A stretch of DNA of 64,000 bases. Origin: Arcicella sp034519515 (GTDB lineage Bacteria; Bacteroidota; Bacteroidia; Cytophagales; Spirosomataceae). Position 1 is the stretch's first letter. Every line of letters begins with the position of its first letter. Made by a program: the position numbers and the translations under genes. A model generated the notes under the pieces. The model saw only the letters and a list, made by a program, of their open reading frames with translations, was not told the origin of the DNA and searched no databases. Shown here piece by piece: positions 8,869 to 21,200 of this stretch. The stretch is taken from assembly GCA_034519515.1 (NCBI GenBank), contig JAXHOK010000036.1, positions 62,001 to 126,000 of the forward strand, in the 5' to 3' direction.

Positions 8869-8945
8869 ATGATTGAGTGATAGAACGATTGAATATGAGC
8901 GTTCGATTGTTTTATTATTCTCTCATTCGCTCATTCAATCATTGA
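8860..8945. repeat. Inverted repeat of gattgaatgattgag words overlapping the rimM stop
   Basis: The arm caatgattgaatgattgag (from 8862) covers the last rimM codons. It is matched by ctcattcgctcattcaatca at 8924-8943, just before trmD. Both arms repeat a short word in degenerate form, and further words (gaacgattgaat, cgttcgattg) form an inner stem. The last codons of rimM thus belong to the repeat. Confidence 0.7.
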
Positions 8946-8950
8946 AAAAA

Positions 8951-9643
8951 ATGCGTATTGATATAATTTCAGTAGTACCAAAATTGATGGAGAGTTTCTT
9001 TGCTCATTCCATCCTGAAACGTGGGCAGGAGGCTGGTCATGTTGAAGTAGTCTTGCACGACCTTCGTGATTATACCATCACCAAGAGCCGACAAGTAGAT
9101 GATTATGCCTTTGGTGGAGGGGCAGGAATGGTAATGAGTATCGAACCTATTGCTCGTTGTATCAGACATTTACAGTCTGAAAGAGCTTATGATGAAGTTA
9201 TTTACATGACCCCCGATGGAGAGACTTTTAATCAACAAATGGCGAATAACTTATCATTAGGAGGAAATCTTTTATTTCTCTGCGGGCATTATAAAGGCGT
9301 TGACCAACGGGTTAGAGATATGTTTATTACCAAAGAAATATCCATTGGTGATTATGTCTTGTCGGGAGGAGAATTAGCCGCTGCCGTTTGTGCCGATGCC
9401 ATCATACGCCTTATCCCAGGTGTACTGAATGATGAAACTTCAGCCTTGACGGATTCGTTTCAAGATAATCTGTTAGCACCACCTGTTTATACACGCCCAG
9501 CAGTGTTTGAAGGACACGATATTCCTGAAGTATTATTGTCAGGACATGAAGCCAAAATTAATGAGTGGCGTTTTGACAAATCCATTGAAAGAACAAAAGC
9601 ACACAGACCTGATTTATTTAAAAAATCGGGTTTAGAGACGTAA
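8951..9643 (+). CDS. trmD: tRNA (guanine37-N1)-methyltransferase TrmD
   Basis: 230 residues from the ATG at 8951. An upstream start in the same frame (8873) would add 26 residues encoded by the inverted repeat and is less likely, because MRIDIISVVPKLM matches the family N-terminus. Family features are FGGGAGM (54-60), YMTPDG (85-90), LLFLCGHYKGVDQR (107-120) and the knot motif GDYVLSGGE (133-141). The SPOUT-fold enzyme uses SAM to form m1G37 in tRNAs with G36, preventing +1 frameshifting. It follows rimM in the conserved rpsP-rimM-trmD order. Confidence 0.96.
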   Translation: MRIDIISVVPKLMESFFAHSILKRGQEAGHVEVVLHDLRDYTITKSRQVDDYAFGGGAGMVMSIEPIARCIRHLQSERAYDEVIYMTPDGETFNQQMANNLSLGGNLLFLCGHYKGVDQRVRDMFITKEISIGDYVLSGGELAAAVCADAIIRLIPGVLNDETSALTDSFQDNLLAPPVYTRPAVFEGHDIPEVLLSGHEAKINEWRFDKSIERTKAHRPDLFKKSGLET

Positions 9644-9813
9644 TATTATCTCTTAAAGAAATTTCTCTGAAATAGTTTTTATTTAAAATAAATCTATTAT
9701 ATTGCATTCCCAAATCAAAAAGATAAGATGATTTGAAGTTGAAAATATCAATGATTTTGTAGTGCAGAAAGTGTGAAGTAGTTTAGAAAGCAAAGTTATT
9801 TTAGTAAAAGAAA

Positions 9814-9870
9814 AAACAAAGTAAGGATTATAATTCGGAAAGCTCAACGTTAATAACGTTGGGCTTTTTT
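9814..9870 (+). terminator. Conserved block plus terminator hairpin, copy 1
   Basis: The block AAACAAAGTAAGGA, ending in CGGAA at 9840, is followed by the stem agctcaacgtt / aacgttgggct with a 3-base loop and six T. Two more copies with the same block but different stems are at 41981-42040 and 42075-42132. It lies 170 bases after trmD, and the group II intron begins four bases after its T tract. It may be the trmD terminator or a small RNA ending in its own terminator. Confidence 0.7.
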
Positions 9871-10452
9871 GTTGTGTGTCAGGCATGGCAATAAACTATA
9901 GGGTGGAAGTCCCGAACACGCTTTGCAGTAGGAAGTGTTAGTCAAGAGCAAGGGTGTCCATTGCGAAGTGGAATCTGAAAGAAGCTGGCGGCAAAAGTCC
10001 GAACCTACGAACAGAAACTTTATACAAGGCGGATTGATGTGGGTGATGATGCAACAGAATCAGAAGCCCAATACTGCACGGAACATCAGGACGTAAATAA
10101 AGAGGTTACATGGACAGAAAGTTTATTATCTTACCCTGAGAGGTCTGAACATTTACCTGACAGAGTTACGAGCGAGTGGCAAAGTGGGAAACAAATACAG
10201 TGATGTAATCTGGAATGTTCAGAAGTCAGCAGAGGTCATAGTACCTTGTTTTTTTTATGAGGGAAGGACTGAATGTTAAGAGAAGGTTTTAGCCTTACAA
10301 GTATGTTAGATGAAAACATTGAAAACCGAAACACGTAAGAGAACTACTTGTTAGAAGATAGGACGGAATCCGACAATAAAGAACAAGAGGAGTTTAGTTG
10401 AATCTAATAGAAGTAATAGGAGAACCCTGTGAAGTTTTTTTTTTTAGGAAAT

Positions 10453-11727
10453 ATGCTCGAAGAGATATTAAGTTGGCGTAACATAGAAAAAGCCCTACTG
10501 AAAGTAGAGCAGAATAAAGGCGTGTGCGGTATTGATGGTATGCAGACCGATGAACTTCGTGACTACCTTCAATGGCATTACACCGAATTACGCACAACGA
10601 TACTCAATGGTACATTTCGACCGCAAGCGGTGAAGAAGGTAGAAATACCCAAACCCAACGGCGGTACACGGATGTTAGGCATCCCGACTGTAATAGACCG
10701 CCTGATTCAACAGGCAATCAGCCACCGTTTATCTGGACTATACGAAGAAGGTTTTTCGGAATATAGTTATGGATTTCGCCCCCACCGTAACGCCCACCAA
10801 GCGGTACAGCAAGGACAAAAGTATGTCAATTCGGGTTATACATACATCGTAGAATTGGACTTAGAGAAGTTCTTTGATACGGTAAATCACGACCGTTTAA
10901 TGAGTACATTGAGCATACGAATAGCCGATACAAATCTACTGCGGCTGATACGTTTGTACTTAAAAAGTGGAATAATGGAAGGGGGTATGATAAGCCAAAG
11001 AACGGAAGGGACACCGCAAGGAAGCCCTTTGAGTCCACTATTATCCAACATTATCTTGGACGAACTTGATAGGGAGCTAACCCATCGAGGACACAACTTT
11101 GTACGATACGCAGATGACATTAGTATTTATTTACGGAGTGATAAATCTGCCAACCGAGTGCTGGCGAATCTCACGAAGTATATAGAGAATAAATTACTGT
11201 TAAAAGTAAACCGTGCTAAAAGTAAAGTGAGCCGTCCAACCCGAAGTAAACTATTGGGTTTTTCCTTCTACAAAAGCAAAGGCGAATGGTTGATTCGTAT
11301 AACCAAAGAATCCATCCAACGGTTGAAATCCAAAATCAGGAGTAAAACCCAACGCAATGCTGGGTTGAATTACGAACAAAAGATAAAGGTATTGAACCCC
11401 ATCATCACAGGCTGGGTAAATTACTTTCGTTTATCCAATGCGAGTAAAGTTATGGAAGATTTGGACGGTTTTACCCGTACTCGTTTACGAATGGGCATTT
11501 GGAAAGAATGGAAAAGTGGTAAAACCCGCATTAAGAATTTGATAAAACTTGGGATAGAAAAAGGGAAGGCTTATCAATGGGGACACAGCAGTAAACAATA
11601 CTGTCGAGTGGCTCACAGCCCCATTTTAAGTCGAAGTTTAGACAACAAATTCTTTGCGGGAAAAGGATATGTAGGATTCTCAAACTATTACAAAGAAAGA
11701 ACACGCACACAGATTCCATTCTTTTAA
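10453..11727 (+). CDS. ltrA: Group II intron reverse transcriptase/maturase
   Basis: 424 residues from the ATG at 10453; a GTG 24 bases upstream in the same frame would add residues coded by a T run and is less likely. Reverse transcriptase motifs run from GVCGIDGM through PKPNGGTRMLGIPTVIDRL, VELDLEKFFD and GTPQGSPLSPLLSNI to the catalytic YADD (bases 11107-11118). A maturase (GIIM) domain follows, with LNPIITGWVNYFRLS and a basic C-terminus. No HNH endonuclease domain is present, as expected for class C. The protein helps the intron splice and reverse-transcribes it at new terminator targets. Confidence 0.93.
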   Translation: MLEEILSWRNIEKALLKVEQNKGVCGIDGMQTDELRDYLQWHYTELRTTILNGTFRPQAVKKVEIPKPNGGTRMLGIPTVIDRLIQQAISHRLSGLYEEGFSEYSYGFRPHRNAHQAVQQGQKYVNSGYTYIVELDLEKFFDTVNHDRLMSTLSIRIADTNLLRLIRLYLKSGIMEGGMISQRTEGTPQGSPLSPLLSNIILDELDRELTHRGHNFVRYADDISIYLRSDKSANRVLANLTKYIENKLLLKVNRAKSKVSRPTRSKLLGFSFYKSKGEWLIRITKESIQRLKSKIRSKTQRNAGLNYEQKIKVLNPIITGWVNYFRLSNASKVMEDLDGFTRTRLRMGIWKEWKSGKTRIKNLIKLGIEKGKAYQWGHSSKQYCRVAHSPILSRSLDNKFFAGKGYVGFSNYYKERTRTQIPFF

Positions 11728-11730
11728 CAA

Positions 11731-11764
11731 ACCGCCGTATGCCGAACGGCACGTACGGTGGTGT
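11731..11764 (+). ncRNA. Group II intron domain V
   Basis: The 34-base hairpin has the lower stem ACCGCCGTA / TACGGTGGT, a bulge, and the upper stem GCC-GAAC-GGC, the canonical domain V fold that holds the catalytic metal site. It starts four bases after the maturase stop codon, with domain VI following to 11806. Confidence 0.85.
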
Positions 11765-11956
11765 GAGAGGACAGTAAGGAAATTAATTCCTTACTTCCTA
11801 CTCGATTTGGCACTTTTTTTGAAAAGTTTTTTTTGTGATTTATATCTATCATATTCAAAGCTATAATATTTGAATTATTTTATTTTTCTATTCGAAAGAC
11901 TCATTTTAAGGGGTTTTGTTCTACCATTGTTGCTTTTTCTTCTTCGATATTCACTT

Positions 11957-11973
11957 TTGGTACGCTATTTGTC
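11957..11973 (+). promoter_or_regulatory. Sigma-54-like promoter of the first adhesin gene
   Basis: TTGGTACGCTATTTGTC has GG and GT separated by ten bases, the spacing of the -24/-12 elements bound by RpoN, with T in place of the usual -12 C. It lies 67 bases before the ATG. The same 17 bases stand at the same place upstream of the duplicated gene at 15281, and better matches precede the adhesins at 34043 and 54258. Confidence 0.5.
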
Positions 11974-12039
11974 TTGATATTTATGAGTTGTGCTTTTTGC
12001 TGACTTATCATATTTTAAATACATTTCTTTCCAACCGCC

Positions 12040-15022
12040 ATGAAGAAAGATTATACCAATCAAACCCTAATCAGAGGGTTCTTCGCAGTATTCTGCTTAT
12101 TACTCATTTCTCAGTTTACCTCAGCACAGACCATTACAGGTACTGCCTATCGAGATTTTAATAATAACGGAGCAAAAGATAATTCCACTACTTTTAACGA
12201 GTTAGGTTTGAAGGGAGTTTTAGTATGTGCCTATAAACCTGATGGTTCATTGGCAGATTCAATCCGAACGGCCAATGATGGAACATATACATTAAATTCA
12301 GGAATAGGAAACTTTCGGGTAGAGTTTAAGAATTACCCATCTGGATTTTTTGATGCGAAATCTGGGGGGACATCCGTGCAATTTGTAGCGGGTGGAGCAA
12401 CGGGCGTTAATGTTGGCATTAATGCCCCATCTGATTATTGTCAAAACAATCCGCAGATTGCCTTATCGTGTTTCGAAAATGGCTCTGGTGTAGGCAATAC
12501 AAATGCAGCATTTGTTACATTCCCTTTCAATAGCACGGGTACAACCCCTGCGCCTTCAAAGAATTTTGATGCTCAGACGCTTGGTTCAGTTTATGGAACT
12601 ACTTATCAAAATTCTAAAAAACTGGTTTACACTGCTGCCTTTTTAAAGCGACACTCAGGATTAGGGCCAAGAGGCATGGACGGAGTATATGTAATGGATT
12701 ACAGCACCTCAACACCTACCTTGGTTGGTGGTTTTGATTTACAAGGTGTAACGCCAGCCAATGGTGGTGCTGCTATTGATTTGGGTACTGTTACAAGAAC
12801 TAACATTGGTGCGGTGGCAATATCTGCAGGAGCGGCTGGCGATAATCAGCTTCCGAGTGATAGACTATTAGCAAATAGAGATTTAGATGCTTTCGTGAAA
12901 GTTGGTACAAAAGGCTATGGTGATATAGACGTAAGTGAAGATGGAAATTTTCTATGGATGGTCAACCTCAACCAAAGAACACTTGTGAGAGTAGATATTA
13001 GTACTCCGGTTACTTCTGCTTCTATACCTAATTTACTGGCTTCGGCAAAAGTAAGTCAATATCCTATTTTTGGAGCATCTGGCGTTCCGACCTGTACAAA
13101 TGGAGAGCTGAGACCCTTTGGATTAGAATTTAGAAACGGAAGAGGTTATGTAGGTTGTGTGTGTGATGGTTCTGCCTCGACAACCATAAAACAACCTTCG
13201 GATTTGAAGGCTTATGTTTTATCGTTTGACCCTGCCAGTCCAACGTCATTCACGCAAGAGTTAAGTGTAAATCTTAATTATAACAGAGAGCCAGCCTATA
13301 AAAGTGGTGCTAATAATCTAAGTGCAGTTTGGCAGAGGTGGACTAATAGCAATGCTGATTATACAACTGATCGTAATATTTTCACAGGGCTTGAATTTGT
13401 CACGGTTCCGCAGCCTATTTTATCTGATATTGATATTACAGACGATGGCTCAATGGTATTGTCTTTTCAAGATAGATTTACGCATCAAGGAGGAAATCAA
13501 AATTATATACCTACCTCTGGTTCAACAGCTTTAATCAGAACAATTGGTGCAGGTGATATTTTATATGCTAAAAAAACAGCGAGTGGTTATACCGTAGAGC
13601 CATCTAATACTGATGCTTCTCCCGTGTACCCTGGTTTTTTGACAAATGATGGACCTAATAGTGACGGAGAATATTTTTATAGTGATTACCTTATAAATGC
13701 TGGAAATACTGCTGGGGAAGGGCACTATGAAACATCTATTGGTTCATCCGCTTTTATTCCTGGTACGAGTGAAGTTGCAGGAATTGCTTATGACCCTGCT
13801 GGTTTTTTTACTCAGGGCGTAAACTTTTTCAACATAGCTACCGGTGCAAAATCAAGAGATTATACGGTATTATCTTCCAACTTTGGAGATCCAACTGGCT
13901 TCGGAAAGGGGTCGTCATTAGGAGATTTAGAAGTATTATGTAATGTACCACCCATCGAAATCGGAAACCGAATTTGGAAAGACACTGATGCTGACGGTAT
14001 TCAAGATCCAAATGAGACACCATTAGTTGGTGTAACTGTGCAGCTTTACACTGCCGCTGGTGTTGCTATCTCTGGTGCAACTGCTACCACAGATGCCAAC
14101 GGTAATTATATTTTTTCTTCGACAACAATTGCAGGATTATTACCAAATACGGGTTACCAAATAAGAGTAACAGACTTGGGGAGTAATGCGAGTGTAACAG
14201 GTTTGACATTGGCGAGCTTGACACCATTAACACCAAGTGAAGCAACAGCAACAAATACGGGTACAACATTAGCCAATAATGATGGAAAATTGGTAAGCGG
14301 CATACCTACAATTATTTTAACAACAGGTGATTGGGGCGAAAATAACCATACGCTTGATATTGGTTTTTCTTGTAAACCAACAATTACAGCAACTCCTAAA
14401 ACACAAACAGTTTGTTTCGGGCAAACACCTACGGCTTATACCGTCAGTGCCACAAATCTAACGATTAGTAGTCAACAATGGTATGGCCCGTTGGCAGATA
14501 CTACCAGCACATTAGGTACGGCAATTTCGGGTGCAACCGCTACAACTTTTACGCCATCGGGTGCAAATCTTCCAGCTGCAGGAACAACAAGATTTTATGC
14601 AGTCATTGGCTTAAATGGTGCTGGTTGTGCCGATACTGCTTTTGTTAGTTTAACGATAAATGCTCAAACAATTATCTCAAATGCAATTGCTACCCCAGCA
14701 ACTTGTAATGGGGGTACAGCCAATAGTGATGCAAAAATAGAATTTCACAGCTACCAATGGTGATAAATACGCCATTACGCAAGGAGCAACTTCAACGGCA
14801 ACTTATGCGAGTGCAACAGCACTAACTGCTGGTGCAGGAAGTTTGACAGGTTTAGCAAATCCTGCTTCGGCTACACAATACACCATTAGAGTTTTTAATG
14901 GTAGTGATGCTTGCTTTACAGATACAACGGTTACACTGAACTCTGAGGTTTGTATAATTCCATGTCCTACTCCAAATTGTGGAACGGTTACGGTTAATAA
15001 AAATTAGAAAATTATAATTAGG
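12040..15022 (+). CDS. Secreted SdrD-B/Ig-like repeat surface protein, copy A (one frame break)
   Basis: The signal peptide ends at Ala-Gln (residues 29-30). Then follow an SdrD-B-like domain (about 32-125), a ~500-residue region with propeller-like strands (GYGDIDVSEDGNFLWMVN), a second SdrD-B domain from about residue 638 with the calcium-loop pattern DTDADGIQD, and an Ig-like domain (CKPTITATPKTQTVCFGQ). The open frame stops at 14763. Removing one C at 14746 restores ATNGDKYAITQGAT and continues to a stop at 15022, giving about 993 residues. The tail CPTPNCGTVTVNK resembles the Cys-x4-Cys ends of the other adhesins. The N-terminal ~780 residues are nearly identical to the next gene, showing a tandem duplication. 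Surface adhesion is inferred. Confidence 0.8.
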
Positions 15023-15198
15023 GATTAATCTTTAGCATCGGGGAGGCTTAACCCGCAGGGGAACTTCTTTTCGATGTTAAAAACACCCCGCCTTAAAATT
15101 CTTGCCAATATTTTGTTTTAAGTAAATAGATTTCATAAGGCGTTGTATATCAATTGATTAGATATTGATTTCGTGTCCTTGAAATATTTATTTATTTT

Positions 15199-15215
15199 TT
15201 GGTACGCTATTTGTT
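15199..15215 (+). promoter_or_regulatory. Sigma-54-like promoter of the giant adhesin gene
   Basis: TTGGTACGCTATTTGTT repeats the promoter-like sequence of copy A with the same GG-N10-GT spacing, 66 bases before the ATG. The intervening bases partly differ between the copies while this element is retained, which supports function. Confidence 0.5.
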
Positions 15216-15280
15216 TTAGTGTATTGGAGTCATAATCTTTACGACTTATCATATTTTAAATACATTTCTTTCCAACCGCC

Positions 15281-18200
15281 ATGAAGAAAGATTATACCAA
15301 TCAAACCCTAATCAGAGGGTTCTTCGCAGTATTCTGCTTATTACTCATTTCTCAGTTTACCTCAGCACAGACCATTACAGGTACTGCCTATCGAGATTTT
15401 AATAATAACGGAGCAAAAGATAATTCCACTACTTTTAACGAGTTAGGTTTGAAGGGAGTTTTTAGTATGTGCCTATAAACCTGATGGTTCATTGGCAGAT
15501 TCAATCCGAACGGCCAATGATGGAACATATACATTAAATTCAGGTAGGAAATGGGTAGTTAGAATTAGGATGAGGGAAAGAATAGGAAACTTTCGGGTAG
15601 AGTTTAAGAATTACCCATCTGGATTTTTTGATGCGAAATCTGGGGGGACATCCGTGCAATTTGTAGCGGGTGGAGCAACGGGCGTTAATGTTGGCATTAA
15701 TGCCCCAGCAGACTACTGTCAAAACAACCCGCAGATTGCCTTATCGTGTTTCGAAAATGGCTCTGGTGTAGGCAATACAAATGCAGCATTTATTACATTC
15801 CCTTTCAATAGCACGGGTACAACTCCTGCTCCTTCAAAGAATTTTGATGCTCAGACGCTTGGTTCAGTTTATGGAACTACTTATCAAAATTCTAAAAAAC
15901 TGGTTTACACTGCTGCCTTTTTAAAGCGACACTCAGGATTAGGGCCAAGAGGCATGGACGGAGTATATGTAATGGATTATAGCACCTCAACACCCACCTT
16001 GGTTGGTGGTTTTGATTTGCAGGGTGTAACGCCAGCCAATGGTGGTGCTGCTATTGATTTGGGTACTGTTACAAGAACTAACATTGGTGCGGTGGCAATA
16101 TCTGCAGGAGCGGCTGGCGATAATCAGCTTCCGAGTGATAGACTATTAGCAAATAGAGATTTAGATGCTTTCGTGAAAGTTGGTACAAAAGGCTATGGTG
16201 ATATAGACGTAAGTGAAGATGGAAATTTTCTATGGATGGTCAACCTCAACCAAAGAGCACTTGTGAGAGTAGATATTAGTACGCCGGTTGCTTCTGCTTC
16301 TATACCTAATTTACTGGCTTCGGCAAAAGTAAGTCAATATCCTATTTTTGGAGCATCTGGCGTTCCGACCTGTACAAATGGAGAGCTGAGACCCTTTGGA
16401 TTAGAATTTAGAAACGGTAGAGGTTATGTAGGTTGTGTGTGTGATGGTTCTGCATCGACAACCATAAAACAACCTTCGGATTTGAAGGCTTATGTTTTAT
16501 CGTTTGACCCTGCCAGTCCAACGTCATTCACGCAAGAGTTAAGTGTAAATCTTAATTATAACAGAGAGCCAGCCTACAAGAGTGGTGCTACTAATCTAAG
16601 TGCAGTTTGGCAGAGGTGGACAAATAGCAATGCTGATTATACAACTGATCGTAATATTTTCACAGGGCTTGAATTTGTCACGGTTCCGCAGCCCATCTTA
16701 TCTGATATTGATATTACAGACGATGGCTCAATGGTATTGTCTTTTCAAGACAGATTTACGCATCAAGGAGGAAATCAAAACTATATACCTACATCGGGTT
16801 CAACAGCTTTAATCAGAACAATTGGTGCAGGTGATATTTTATATGCTAAAAAAACAGCGAGTGGATACACCGTAGAGCCATCTAATACTGATGCTTCTCC
16901 CGTGTACCCTGGTTTTTTGACAAATGATGGGCCTAATAGTGACGGAGAATATTTTTATAGTGATTACTTTATAAATGCTGGAAATACTGCTGGTGAAGGG
17001 CACTATGAAACATCTATTGGTTCATCCGCCTTTATTCCTGGTACGAGTGAAGTTGCAGGAATTGCCTATGACCCTGCTGGTTTTTTTACTCAGGGCGTAA
17101 ACTTTTTTAACATAGCTACTGGTGCAAAATCAAGAGATTATACGGTATTATCTTCCAGCTTTGGAGATCCAACTGGCTTCGGAAAGGGGTCGTCATTAGG
17201 AGATTTAGAAGTATTATGTAATGTACCACCCATCGAAATCGGAAACCGAATTTGGAAAGACACTGATGCTGACGGTATTCAAGATCCAAATGAGACACCA
17301 TTAGTTGGCGTAACTGTTCAGCTTTACACTGCCGCTGGGGTTGCTATCTCTGGTGCAACTGCTACCACAGATGCCAACGGTAACTATATTTTTTCTTCGA
17401 CAACAATTGCAGGATTATTACCAAATACGGGTTACCAAATAAGAGTAACAGCCTTGGGGAGTAATGCAAGCGTAACAGGTTTGACATTGGCGAGCTTGAC
17501 ACCATTAACACCAAGTGAAGCAACAGCAGCAAATACGGGTACAACATTAGCCAATAATGATGGAAAATTGGTAAGCGGCATACCTACAATTATTTTAACA
17601 ACAGGCGATTGGGGCGAAAATAATCATACGTATGATTTTGGTTTCGTTTCATGTTTTAAACCCGTAGCGGGGCCAGATGTAGCGGTTTGTTTGCCAAAAA
17701 GTAGCCTTGATTTAACAGATGCTGCGTCTGGTTTACAATGGTCAGTTGCTGCTACAAATAGCCCATCAGCAGCAATCAATGCAACAACTGGTGCAATAAC
17801 GGGCATGACTGCTGTTGGTACTTATAAATTTATTTTGAAAAATACTGCAGATGCTACTTGTGCGGATACGATGCAAGTAGTTGTTTCTGATTCGACAAAA
17901 TACGTAATCTGTAAAGGTGAATCTTACACTTTAACAGCCCCAACTGGTTCAACAAACATACAATGGAAAGTTGATGTTACTGACTCTGGAGTATTTACAG
18001 ATATTGCTGGTGCAAATGCACTTACTTATATAGCCACAGCAAAAGGCGTTTACAGTTATACTGCAACTGATTCTGCTGGTTGTGCAATTGAGCTTTGTTG
18101 CCCAGTTGTGATTAAAGAATGTAATTATGGCAGTATCGGCGACTACGTTTGGACAGACACAAATAATGACGGTCAACAAACATCGGGCGAAGCACCAATA

Positions 18201-21200
18201 GCAGGCGTACAAGTCTATTTATTAAATGCTTCGGGTGTAAAAATAGATTCTACACTAACCGATGCAACGGGTAAATATTTATTCGATAGCTTATTGACAG
18301 GAGCTTACCAAGTACAATTTGTGGCTCCAGCAGGAACAATTGCAGCCAAGCAAAATGCAGGTGCAGATGTAACCGACTCTGATGCTAACGAAGCAGGATT
18401 AAGCCAATTAATCAACATTGATACTACGAAATTAGCAACCGATACTCTTCGCAACAATCCACAGATTGATGCAGGATTTGTACCAGTAGGTTCTTTGGGC
18501 GATTATGTATTCAATGATAAAAATGGAGATGGCATACAAGATGCGACCGATACACCAATTGCAGGAATTACAGTTTATTTGACTGATAATGCAGGCGTAA
18601 AATTAGATTCAACCGTAACAGATGCTTTGGGCAAATATACTTTCGATAGTTTATTGGCAGGCACATACAAAGTAAAATTTGAAATTCCAGCAGGAAGCGA
18701 AGCTACGACAAAAACAGCTGGCACAGATACAGCAACAGATAGTAATATTAACCCTGATGGCTCAACGGATGCCATAACGATTGACACAACATTACCATTA
18801 GGTGATATTGGTAGAGACAATTCAACGATTGATGCAGGAATCAAACCAGCTTACGGTTCAATCGGCGACTACGTTTGGACAGACACAAATAATGACGGTC
18901 AACAAACATCGGGCGAAGCACCAATAGCAGGCGTACAAGTCTATTTATTAAATGCTTCGGGTGTAAAAATAGATTCTACACTAACCGATGCAACGGGTAA
19001 ATATTTATTCGATAGCTTATTGACAGGAGCTTACCAAGTACAATTTGTAGCTCCAGCAGGAACAATTGCAGCCAAGCAAAATGCAGGTGCAGATGTTTCA
19101 GATTCTGATGCTAACGAAGCAGGATTAAGCCAATTAATAAACATTGATACTACGAAATTAGCAACCGATACCCTTCGCAACAATCCACAAATTGATGCAG
19201 GATTTATACCAGTAGGTTCTTTGGGCGATTATGTATTCAATGATAAAAATGGAGATGGCATACAAGATGCGACCGATACACCAATTGCAGGAATTACAGT
19301 TTATTTGACTGATAATGCAGGCGTAAAATTAGATTCAACCGTAACAGATGCTTTGGGTAAATATACTTTCGATAGTTTATTGGCAGGCACATACAAAGTA
19401 AAATTTGAAATTCCAGCAGGAAGCGAAGCTACGACAAAAACAGCTGGCACAGATACAGCAACAGATAGTAATATCAATCCTGATGGCTCAACGGATGCCA
19501 TAACGATTGACACAACATTACCAGTAGGTGATATTGGTAGAGATAATTCAACGATTGATGCAGGAATCAAACCAGCTTACGGTTCAATCGGCGACTACGT
19601 TTGGACAGACACAAATAATGACGGTCAACAAACATCGGGCGAAGCACCAATAGCAGGCGTACAAGTCTATTTATTAAATGCTTCGGGTGTAAAAATAGAT
19701 TCTACACTAACCGATGCAGCGGGTAAATATTTATTCGATAGCTTATTGACAGGAGCTTACCAAGTACAATTTGTGGCTCCAGCAGGAACAATTGCAGCCA
19801 AGCAAAATGCAGGTGCAGATGTTTCAGATTCTGATGCTAACGAAGCAGGATTAAGCCAATTAATAAACATTGATACTACGAAATTAGCAACCGATACCCT
19901 TCGCAACAATCCACAAATTGATGCAGGATTTGTACCAGTAGGTTCTTTGGGCGATTATGTATTCAATGATAAAAATGGAGATGGCATACAAGATGCGACC
20001 GATACACCAATTGCAGGAATTACAGTTTATTTGACTGATAATGCAGGCGTAAAATTAGATTCGACTGTAACAGATGCTTTGGGTAAATATACTTTCGATA
20101 GTTTATTGGCAGGCACATACAAAGTAAAATTTGAAATTCCAGCAGGAAGCGAAGCGACGACAAAAGCAGCCGGCACAGATACAGCAACAGATAGTAATAT
20201 CAATCCTGATGGCTCAACGGATGCCATAACGATTGACACAACATTACCATTAGGTGATATTGGTAGAGACAATTCAACGATTGATGCAGGAATCAAACCA
20301 GCTTACGGTTCAATCGGCGACTACGTTTGGACAGACACAAATAATGACGGTCAACAAACATCGGGCGAAGCACCAATAGCAGGCGTACAAGTCTATTTAT
20401 TAAATGCTTCGGGTGTAAAAATAGATTCTACTTTGACAGATGCAACAGGTAAATATCTATTCGATAGCTTATTGACAGGTGCTTACCAAGTACAATTTGT
20501 GGCTCCAGCAGGAACAATTGCAGCCAAGCAAAATGCAGGTGCAGATGTTTCAGATTCTGATGCTAACGAAGCAGGATTAAGCCAACTAATCAACATTGAT
20601 ACTACGAAATTAGCAACCGATACTCTTCGCAACAATCCACAGATTGATGCAGGATTTGTACCAGTAGGTTCTTTGGGCGATTATGTATTCAATGATAAAA
20701 ATGGAGATGGCATACAAGATGCGACCGATACACCAATTGCAGGAATTACAGTTTATTTGACTGATAATGCAGGCGTAAAATTAGATTCGACTGTAACAGA
20801 TGCTTTGGGTAAATATACTTTCGATAGTTTATTGGCAGGCACATACAAAGTAAAATTTGAAATTCCAGCAGGAAGCGAAGCTACGACAAAAACAGCTGGC
20901 ACAGATACAGCAACAGATAGTAATATTAACCCTGATGGCTCAACGGATGCCATAACGATTGACACAACATTACCAGTAGGTGATATTGGCAGAGACAATT
21001 CAACGATTGATGCAGGAATCAAACCAGCTTACGGTTCAATCGGCGACTACGTTTGGACAGACACAAATAATGACGGTCAACAAACATCGGGCGAAGCACC
21101 AATAGCAGGCGTAAAAGTATATTTATTAGATGCTTCGGGCGTAAAAATAGATTCTACTTTGACAGATGCAACAGGTAAATATTTATTCGATAGCTTATTG

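Larger units (their letters stand above)
9874..11806 (+). mobile_element. Group II intron, probably class C
   Basis: The 5' end GTGTG fits the group II start consensus, and it lies immediately behind a rho-independent terminator, the favoured target of class C introns. About 550 bases of ribozyme domains I-III precede the reverse transcriptase/maturase gene. Domain V (11731-11764) and a short domain VI hairpin (gtaaggaa / ttccttac) follow, with the 3' end placed at ctcgat (11806). The domain V triad appears to be CGC, as in class C, rather than AGC. The total of about 1.93 kb is normal for the class. The exact ends are inferred from consensus. Confidence 0.85.

Noticed and set aside
9644..9813. 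Possible small gene between trmD and the terminator hairpin
   Set aside because: Only an AT-rich minus-strand frame without start signals is present; no coding character is visible.
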